Below, piece by piece: positions 53,193-64,000 of a stretch of 64,000 bases of DNA. A model generated the notes under the pieces. That model ran no database searches and was not told the origin of the DNA. It saw only the letters and a list, made by a program, of their open reading frames with translations. The DNA comes from Selenomonas ruminantium subsp. lactilytica TAM6421. Lineage in GTDB: Bacteria > Bacillota > Negativicutes > Selenomonadales > Selenomonadaceae. Made by a program: the position numbers and the translations under genes. Where the stretch lies: assembly GCF_000284095.1 (NCBI RefSeq), contig NC_017068.1, positions 2,356,001 to 2,420,000 of the forward strand, in the 5' to 3' direction. Each line of letters opens with the position of its first letter. Position 1 is the first letter of the stretch.

Positions 53193-53282
53193 ACGACCGC
53201 CTGGACAAAATCTCTGCCCAGACGGTCGGCTTATCAAAACCATGCAGTACATGTGGTCAATTCCACTAATCCGTCAGTCCTG
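53193..53282 (-). promoter_or_regulatory. ZTP (pfl) riboswitch with overlapping terminator
   Basis: On the minus strand P1 is CTATGCAG pairing fully with CTGCATGG (one G-U); inside it come GGACTGACGG and P2 GTGG/CCAC; after a linker the signature 3' subdomain GCCGACCGTCTGGGCAG follows (53230-53214). GACCGTCTGG can alternatively pair with TCCAGGCGGTC (53205-53195) as a terminator. The layout matches the pfl RNA consensus. A promoter (TTGACA about 53340, TAAACT about 18 bases on) precedes it. Confidence 0.82.
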
Positions 53283-53362
53283 CATAGCCTATTCACTTTT
53301 CATATCATCAGTTTATCAGTTTCAGCTAACAGCTGTCAAGGAAAATTTACCGATGACACAGA

Positions 53363-53866
53363 TCAGAATCTGACATTGAGGCCCACGCCCACAGCGTTTT
53401 CATGATGACCGCCATGACGCGGCTTGAAGTTGTGGTAGTTCACATTGAGGCCAACGTTGAGCAGGATATCCTTATTAATACCCACCTGCGTCTCATTGAA
53501 ATCCTTGCCAGCGATATAGGAAGCATAGGCATCAAAGCCGAAAACCTTCGGCGTGCTCAAAGCGACACCACCAAAAGCATTGTTCTTCTCACCGCCCATA
53601 TCCCAGCGGTAACCGCCGATCAGCTTGACTTCAGAGCCTACCACATCATACTGCAGGTAAGCATCCTTCTGATCGCCGTATTCATCACGATCAGCATAAG
53701 CAGCACCAATCGTTGCTTTGCCGGTAACCTTATGTTCGATATAAGAGTCCTTCGTACCCACGCCAATAGACGTTTCATGGTTAGCCAACTGGTGAATTGG
53801 TGCTGCCGAAGCGAAGGAAGCACCTGCTAACATAACTGCCGCAAGGACAAAAGCTGTTTTCTTCAT
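53363..53866 (-). CDS. Small outer-membrane beta-barrel protein
   Basis: 167 aa with signal peptide MKKTAFVLAAVMLAGASFASA. Alternating polar/hydrophobic strands (TIGAAYADRDEYGDQKDAYLQYDV and on) and a C-terminal VGLNVRF ending in Phe indicate an 8-strand barrel. It loosely resembles YfaZ-type proteins; function unknown. AGGAGG-type ribosome site upstream. Monocistronic. Confidence 0.75.
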   Translation of the reverse strand: MKKTAFVLAAVMLAGASFASAAPIHQLANHETSIGVGTKDSYIEHKVTGKATIGAAYADRDEYGDQKDAYLQYDVVGSEVKLIGGYRWDMGGEKNNAFGGVALSTPKVFGFDAYASYIAGKDFNETQVGINKDILLNVGLNVNYHNFKPRHGGHHENAVGVGLNVRF

Positions 53867-54057
53867 TAATATTACCTCCTAAAATCAACTTTCCTTAGGG
53901 TAACTTATTTTACCGTCTCTGTCAAGGTATCGCATTTCTTCGCCATACAGATGGATTTTCTCTTAAAAATCAGGTCAAATGACCTTTGCTTATTTGTTAT
54001 TTTTTCCTTATAATAATTATAGTTTTATAATTATTGGTCAGAAAGAAGGAATCAAAC

Positions 54058-54768
54058 ATGGCAACTCCTCATATTGCTGCTGAAAAAGGCGAAGTAGCAG
54101 AACGCATTCTGCTCCCTGGCGATCCCCTGCGGGCAAAATTCATTGCGGAAAATTTCCTCGAGGATGTAAAACAGTACACCTCCGTACGCAACATCCTGGG
54201 TTTCACGGGCAAGTACAAAGGCGTCCCCGTTTCCGTACAGGGTACTGGCATGGGCATGCCCTCCATCTCCATCTATGTGCATGAGCTCATCCATCACTTT
54301 GGCTGCAAGAAGCTCTTCCGCGTCGGCACTTGCGGCGGCATGCACCCCGATGTGAAACTGCGCGATGTGCTGATTGCTCAGGCTGCCAGCACGGATTCTT
54401 CCATGATCCGCAACATCTTCGGCGGCAATATCAACTACTGCCCCATTGCTGACTATGAGCTGCTCTCCAAAGCTGTAGCCAACAGCAAGAAACTCAACCT
54501 GCATGCCACGGTGGGCAATATCATCTCCGTGGACCGTTTCTACGATGAAGAAATCGACAACGAAAAACTTCGTAAATACGGCATCCTCGCTGTCGAAATG
54601 GAAGCAGCAGCCCTCTACACGCTGGCTGCCGAAGCCCATGTTCAGGCCCTGGCCCTCTTCACCGTCAGCGACCATCTCCTGACCGGCGAAGCCTGCACGG
54701 CCGAAGAACGCCAGACCACCTTCAACGATATGATCAAGATTGCTCTGGAAACCGCTATCGAAGACTGA
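54058..54768 (+). CDS. deoD: Purine-nucleoside phosphorylase
   Basis: 236 aa, hexameric type. [17 protein letters not shown] holds the phosphate-binding [12 protein letters not shown] the Asp/Gly region, [13 protein letters not shown] the ribose/base site, and SDHLLTGE the base-contact Asp. Splits purine nucleosides for salvage. Start 54058 with AAGGAA 7 nt upstream; starts further up are rejected. Confidence 0.95.
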   Translation: MATPHIAAEKGEVAERILLPGDPLRAKFIAENFLEDVKQYTSVRNILGFTGKYKGVPVSVQGTGMGMPSISIYVHELIHHFGCKKLFRVGTCGGMHPDVKLRDVLIAQAASTDSSMIRNIFGGNINYCPIADYELLSKAVANSKKLNLHATVGNIISVDRFYDEEIDNEKLRKYGILAVEMEAAALYTLAAEAHVQALALFTVSDHLLTGEACTAEERQTTFNDMIKIALETAIED

Positions 54769-54780
54769 TTTCTAAAAACA

Positions 54781-54826
54781 TAAAAAGCTCCGTGCGCATC
54801 AACGTATCGCACGGAGCTTTTTATTT
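54781..54826. terminator. Bidirectional terminator between deoD and chemoreceptor
   Basis: AAAAGCTCCGTGCG/CGCACGGAGCTTTT stem with an 11-base loop, T-rich on both strands. Confidence 0.9.
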
Positions 54827-56795
54827 ACAATTTGAATTTGCCAATGGCTGCCTGCATATCCGTAGCCATATTCGCCAAGGCCTGAGAGGCTGCAGCGATT
54901 TCTTCATTAGACGCTGACTGTTCCTGCGTCGCCGCCGAAATGGTCTGGGTATTTTCCGAGGTCTTGCGGCTGATGCTATCAATGGAATCCACCGCATTGA
55001 CGATATTGCCAGCACCTGCGGCCACTACCTCTACCGAACCATTGATCTCATCCATCTGCGTCTTGATACCGTTGACCATGGTGAGGATACCTTCAAACTG
55101 CTCACCCACCTCCCGAATGGCAGCGGTACCGCTCTTCACCTCATCCGTCCCGGCCTGCATGGCCTTGACAGCCTCATAGGTGTCATTCTGGATGGACATG
55201 ATCCGTTCCTTGATCTGCTCGGCTGAATCCTGGGATTCGGCGGCCAGCTTGCGGACTTCCTCTGCTACTACCGCAAAGCCCCGACCATGCTCACCAGCTC
55301 TGGCAGCTTCAATCGCCGCATTGAGCGACAAGAGATTCGTCTGCTCAGCAATGGAGGAAATCGCCTCGACAATCTGCCCGATCTGACTGCTGTTTTCGCC
55401 CAGCTTCTGCACCACATCAGCCGAAGCCAGCACACTTTTCTCAATGTTGCCCATACGTTTGACTGCAGTTTCCATCAAAGATGCACCTTTATGCGCAGCT
55501 TCTGCTGTACGTCCCGAAGTTTCGGTAACCGTACGTGCCTTTTCTGCCATGGAAGTCACATCTTCATATACACTATCCACGTTGGATTTGGCATTATCGA
55601 TATTATGCAGCTGCTCTTCCATATTCATGGAAACTTCACCCACGGTTTCAGCCACATGGACAGAAGCCTCGGCAGACTGCTGGGCATTGGCTGTAAGTTC
55701 CTCCGAGGAAGCCGCCACCTGTTCACTGGTCGCCGCCATCTTGGATATCAGATTCCTCAGATTGCCGCTCATCGTATTGAATGCCCTCGTCAGTGAACCA
55801 ATCTCATCGTTAGAGGTAACCGGCAGATTTTCCATATGCAGATTGCCATCTGCCAGCTGGACAGCATGCGCTTCCAGTCCCGCAATCGGTGTCGTGATCC
55901 GTCCGGCAAAGGTCAGACAGATAAATACAGACAAGGCCAGCCCAGCCAGCGTCAGCACCGCAAAGACAATCTTCAACTTCTGCAACGGCGCAAAAACAAA
56001 ATCATAGGGCACAGAAATCCCCATGATCCAACCCGTTTCCGGCACCGTCTGATAGGCAAAGACCTTATCCTCACCGTTGATGGTCACCTCAAAATAGCCT
56101 TCGCCTTTCTTGACCATCTCATCAAAATGACTGCCCAAACCATCAATTTCCTTAAGATTCTTCATCGGCTCGCCAGCCCCAGACGTAGCCAGGATATTGC
56201 CGTTAGATTCCACGATGATGCCCACACCTTCACCATGATATTTCATATCATTAGCTTGTTCCGTAAGCACATCCAAAGCCAGATCCACACAGGTAGCACC
56301 CACGAACTGACCATTGGCCTTGATTGGCGAAGCGACCGATACGACCAGCTTGTTGGTATTGGCATCGATATAAGCCTCGGTAAAAACGGTCTTGTCATGT
56401 GCCTTGGCATCTTTGTACCAAGGGCGCTGACGCGGGTCCTTCTTCCCAGTATTCTCTCCGGAATAGAAACCAGAGAACCAGCCGTCCTCCGTTCCCGCAG
56501 TCATCTCTAAGATTTCCTTATCGGAAACCGTGGTTCCTAAAGTCTCCTGCGTGTGCATAACAGCAAAATTGCCATTCAGGCTGGTCATATGATTCGTCGT
56601 GGCCACACCAAAAGCTTTTTTCTCCCGCAGCCAGCCATTCAGCTCATTCGCCTCTTTGGCAATGGTCGTCCGCAATTCACTGTCCACACTCTCCTGCAAT
56701 GCAGAGCTGGCCATGAAATACCCGACAATCGACACCACCGCGAGCAACAAGCCCATAAGTCCCGACAAGGCCATAAATTTTTGTTTCAATCCCAT
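54825..56795 (-). CDS. Methyl-accepting chemotaxis protein with dCache-type sensor
   Basis: 656-aa transmembrane receptor. TM1 about 8-28, a periplasmic double-Cache-type domain about 30-280 ([20 protein letters not shown] ligand-region motif), TM2 about 281-303, HAMP 305-357, and a methyl-accepting helical bundle with the kinase-binding hairpin [20 protein letters not shown]. Such Cache domains usually sense amino acids or organic acids. GGAGGG 7 nt before the ATG. Standalone gene. Confidence 0.92.
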   Translation of the reverse strand: MGLKQKFMALSGLMGLLLAVVSIVGYFMASSALQESVDSELRTTIAKEANELNGWLREKKAFGVATTNHMTSLNGNFAVMHTQETLGTTVSDKEILEMTAGTEDGWFSGFYSGENTGKKDPRQRPWYKDAKAHDKTVFTEAYIDANTNKLVVSVASPIKANGQFVGATCVDLALDVLTEQANDMKYHGEGVGIIVESNGNILATSGAGEPMKNLKEIDGLGSHFDEMVKKGEGYFEVTINGEDKVFAYQTVPETGWIMGISVPYDFVFAPLQKLKIVFAVLTLAGLALSVFICLTFAGRITTPIAGLEAHAVQLADGNLHMENLPVTSNDEIGSLTRAFNTMSGNLRNLISKMAATSEQVAASSEELTANAQQSAEASVHVAETVGEVSMNMEEQLHNIDNAKSNVDSVYEDVTSMAEKARTVTETSGRTAEAAHKGASLMETAVKRMGNIEKSVLASADVVQKLGENSSQIGQIVEAISSIAEQTNLLSLNAAIEAARAGEHGRGFAVVAEEVRKLAAESQDSAEQIKERIMSIQNDTYEAVKAMQAGTDEVKSGTAAIREVGEQFEGILTMVNGIKTQMDEINGSVEVVAAGAGNIVNAVDSIDSISRKTSENTQTISAATQEQSASNEEIAAASQALANMATDMQAAIGKFKL

Positions 56796-56948
56796 AAAAA
56801 ATCCCTCCTTGCTTCGTTACCCAAACATGAATCCCTAGTTAACTAAATGATAATTCCACACCGAAAAGAAAATTTCCTGCCATGGTATAAAAAAAAGAAC
56901 CGCGAAAATCCGCTCTCTACACACAAACATAAAATTACCATAAACATA

Positions 56949-56973
56949 CGAAAAAAGCACCCTTACGGGTGCT
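56949..56973 (-). terminator. Terminator of the rRNA operon
   Basis: GAAGCACCC/GGGTGCTT with TAA-type loop followed by TTTTTTCG on the minus strand, about 30 bases after 5S. Confidence 0.85.
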
Positions 56974-57001
56974 TCATCACTTATACCCCAAAGGGCACCT
57001 T

Positions 57002-57119
57002 GACTGGCAACGCCCTATCCTCCCAGTCCGTCTCCAGACAAGTACTTTCGGCGTATGAGTGCTTAACTACTGTGTTCGGTATGGGAACAGGTGGAACCAC
57101 TCAGCTATCGTCACCAGAT
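57002..57119 (-). rRNA. rrf: 5S ribosomal RNA
   Basis: Minus strand begins TCTGGTGACGATAGCTGAG and contains CACCTGTTCCCATACCGAAC and the closing GCCAGTCA. The 118-nt length and position after 23S agree. Confidence 0.95.
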
Positions 57120-57189
57120 ATTCAGTTGAGTATGTACTACTCAAAACTATACAGAAGAAAATCGCTATGTCGAACATTTTAGTTCTTTA

Positions 57190-61987
<4,798 letters not shown>

Positions 61988-62127
61988 ATTTATGAAGAAC
62001 TTAATCAAGCTCTCAATTATCTATAAAAGAAATTGCCGATTGCTATGTTGTTCATACCAATCGATGTTTTGTTAAGAAGTAAAAACTTCTTCAAACATCT
62101 GGCTTAATCATGTTGCATGATTATTTT

Positions 62128-62362
62128 GCATTGTTTAGTTTTCAAAGAACAATCATTGTCGCACTCTTCAGAAGTGCCCGTCGCTTCAAGCGACTCATTT
62201 ATCTTATCACCAGCAGATCAGCTTGTCAAGAACTTTTTAAATTCTTTTTTGAAGCTTTTCGGAACTCTCCAGCGGCCTGCCACTCAAGGCTTGCTGTGCT
62301 GTTTCGTTGCCGTGTCTGTCAGCGACTTGTATTATATTACACGAGTCGGATGGATATGTCAA
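62128..62362 (-). promoter_or_regulatory. rRNA operon promoter and leader
   Basis: Minus strand TTGACA (62362-62357), 17-bp spacer, TAATAT (62339-62334), then a 5' leader with TTCTTTGAAAACTAAAC near 62150, typical of Firmicute rRNA leaders. Confidence 0.8.
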
Positions 62363-62446
62363 CACCTTTTTTGAAAAAACTTAAAAAAACTGCCAAACGC
62401 TGCCAAAACATTAGTCCCCCCTGTCATGCTTTATCCACACCTATAA

Positions 62447-63051
62447 ATTGCAGTTTGTAGATGCGAGCCTAAACTCTTTTGTTATAGCTCAGTGGGGCGG
62501 CGGTGGGAATACTTTTCCGCCGCTGCACTAAATGTCCCGCCAACAGAAGTACGCATCTTCCAGTAACCTGCGCCGGGCAAGTCCGGCGGCGCGTCCATCA
62601 ACGAAGCATCCAGCAAATGCTGTTTGCGGGCCAGCCTTCACTTCGTTCAGGCAGTCGTTCCGCCGGCGGAAAAGCATCCCCACCGCCACCCAGCGTTACG
62701 TTTGTCAATGCTGCTATGTTCCGGCTGGAGGATACAAGCACATCGATGTTCTTGTTACGGGAGAACCGGGTTCGTGCCGATTGCCAAAATCGTGGCTGGG
62801 AGGCGAACGGGGGAGTGCTTTTTCTGTGGGAGCGACTGCCTGAGCGCCAGCGAAGGCCGGCCCGAGGCAGGCAGTTACCAGAAAGCACGCTGAAAGACGC
62901 GCCGCCGGTCTTGCCCGGCGCCATCTGGCTAAACAGCTCTAAAATTGCCGAGAGGGTCGTTTTAGCGGAAACAGAAAAAGTACTCCCCCGTGAACCCCTG
63001 ACTGCGTATGAACGGGATATCTTCAGCACGAACCTGCCAATAAACTGCAAT
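62447..63051. repeat. Structured 0.6-kb repeat, copy C
   Basis: Nearly identical to copy B and in the same orientation; ends ATTGCAGTTTG and AAACTGCAAT. It fills most of the gap between the rRNA promoter and the NDH-2 gene and ends six bases before that gene's terminator hairpin. Confidence 0.85.
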
Positions 63052-63057
63052 TTGCGC

Positions 63058-63104
63058 AAATGGGGCTGTTGCACGTAACTTTTCACTGCAACAGCCCCAT
63101 TTAT
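63058..63104 (-). terminator. Terminator of the NDH-2 gene
   Basis: AAATGGGGCTGTTGCA / TGCAACAGCCCCATTT stem, three bases after the stop at 63107. Its arm shares GGGGCTGTTGCA with the hairpin at 45868. Confidence 0.85.
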
Positions 63105-63106
63105 CC

Positions 63107-64000
63107 TCAGATTTTGATATTCGTAATAATACGTCCCAACCGCGTGCCGGACAGCAGATTCCACGTCCACTTGATGGCCACGGTGATATTAGTATGGGTA
63201 CCAGCCAAGCGGATCAGATGGATGAACATCCAAGCGCACCAAGCGATAAAGCCGGTCATTTCCGGGTTCATGCTGGTCTTGGCCACAACGGCCTGCCCAC
63301 GCCCAATGGTAGCCATAGCTCCCAAATCCTTATACACGAAGGTTTTGAGCTCCTGCTGCCCGCGAATCAGGCGCATGATGTTCTCATGAGCCACCACGGC
63401 TTCCTGGGTAGCCACCGGCGCCACCGTTGCCAGCGGCCGTTCCGTGCCATGGCAGAAGTTTGCGCAGTCACCGATAGCAAAGACATTCTGGCTGCCATTG
63501 ACGCGCAGTTTCTCATCGACGATAACGCGACCGGCCCGGTCTACTTCCCCGCCGCAGTTTTCGATGAAGGGCACAGCCTTGACACCAGCCGCCCAGATCA
63601 GTGTGCTGGTGGGGATCTCTTCCCCGTTCTTCAACTTAATGACGTGTCCGTCGTAGCCTGTTACCTGCGTATTCAGCAGCACTTCCACGCCTTTGCTGCG
63701 CAGGACTTCCACCGTATGATCGCGCAGATTCTGCGGCATCATAGGCAGGACATTGGGCGTAGCTTCGATCAGCTTGACGGTAACTTCGCTGAAATCCAGA
63801 TTATGAAATTCCTTCTTCTGGATGCCGATCAATTCCGAAATAGCGCCCGCCTCTTCAATGCCGGTGGGGCCGCCGCCCACGATGACGAAGCTCAGCATCT
63901 TGCGGCGTTCTTCCGGGTCCTTGCTCTTGTTGGCACGCTCAAACATATGCAGCACATGATTGCGAATATGCAAAGCTTCCTGCAGGGATTTCATGCCAAA
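63107..64000 (-). CDS. ndh: Type-II NADH dehydrogenase (partial, 5' end outside window)
   Basis: C-terminal 297 residues of a single-subunit FAD enzyme that passes electrons from NADH to quinone at the inner membrane. NADH-binding motif FVIVGGGPTGIEEAGAISEL; FAD motif VFAIGDCANFC; GVKAVPFIENC; and a C-terminal amphipathic/hydrophobic stretch (GFIAWCAWMFIHLIRLAG). The open frame runs through the window edge, so the N-terminal FAD loop is missing here. Confidence 0.93.
   Translation of the reverse strand, partial: FGMKSLQEALHIRNHVLHMFERANKSKDPEERRKMLSFVIVGGGPTGIEEAGAISELIGIQKKEFHNLDFSEVTVKLIEATPNVLPMMPQNLRDHTVEVLRSKGVEVLLNTQVTGYDGHVIKLKNGEEIPTSTLIWAAGVKAVPFIENCGGEVDRAGRVIVDEKLRVNGSQNVFAIGDCANFCHGTERPLATVAPVATQEAVVAHENIMRLIRGQQELKTFVYKDLGAMATIGRGQAVVAKTSMNPEMTGFIAWCAWMFIHLIRLAGTHTNITVAIKWTWNLLSGTRLGRIITNIKI

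Noticed and set aside
62503-63078. 191-codon frame and other open frames inside the 0.6-kb repeats
   Set aside because: Open frames occur on both strands and in several frames at once, differ between copies, and follow from GC-rich hairpins. No ribosome sites or protein motifs.

Overview
The window looks like chromosomal DNA of a Gram-negative-walled Firmicute (Negativicutes, probably Selenomonas or a near relative). Three things point there: an OmpM-like porin with an N-terminal SLH domain, signal-peptide hydrolases and a small beta-barrel protein beside Firmicute-style control (T-box, BglG/LicT antitermination, LacI/GalR and ROK regulators, type-II galT), and a large polyamine operon. The genus is an inference.

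Layout. 1-2900: beta-glucoside operon on the minus strand (IIBCA permease, then a 6-phospho-beta-glucosidase cut by the window edge) behind a promoter, a tandem RAT antiterminator region and a terminator. 2950-8960: accessory block with an XRE/ImmA pair, a small membrane protein, an acidic Asp/Tyr-rich membrane protein, a triple-AAA+ ATPase and two membrane proteins, bounded by related palindromic terminators. 8966-16911: minus-strand operon of a licT-like antiterminator, SLH porin, nucleoside-hydrolase-like protein, GH3 beta-glucosidase and an exported esterase, with two more RAT sites. 16954-20785: HD-GYP protein with a degenerate receiver, an exported LPP20/TPR-like protein, an exported SGNH hydrolase. 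20789-25843: galK-galE-galT-galR with GalR-type operators. 25859-27299: MFS carrier with a palindromic operator. 27322-32390: mobile region with an IS3-family element sitting in the carrier's terminator, an IS607-type IStron (group I intron + tnpA + tnpB) and a 0.6-kb structured repeat. 32413-38262: recX, recA, Hpt protein, CsoR-like regulator, type-2 ileS with T-box. 38341-45134: six-gene polyamine operon. 45262-51877: second repeat copy, then a sugar/polyol cluster (cytidylate-kinase-like protein, GPH symporter, FGGY kinase, SDR) divergent from a ROK regulator. 51914-56795: ZTP riboswitch and OFA transporter, small outer-membrane protein, deoD, chemoreceptor. 56949-62362: 5S, 23S and 16S rRNA (minus strand, no tRNA in the spacer), the 16S with a long V1 insertion. 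62447-64000: third repeat copy and a partial NDH-2 gene.

How it fits together. Four RAT sites tie the PTS operon, the antiterminator and the porin/hydrolase operon into one beta-glucoside regulon: outer-membrane entry, periplasmic hydrolysis, phosphorylating uptake, cytoplasmic hydrolysis. In three of the four, the 3' end of the RAT is complementary to the following Shine-Dalgarno sequence, and the licT leader carries a ten-codon ORF that runs into a terminator. This suggests the antiterminator protein works at least partly by freeing a ribosome binding site. The other strongest leads are the AAA+ block, the structured repeat made of two related modules in inverted orientation, the IStron, and the dispersed TTGACC-type palindromes.
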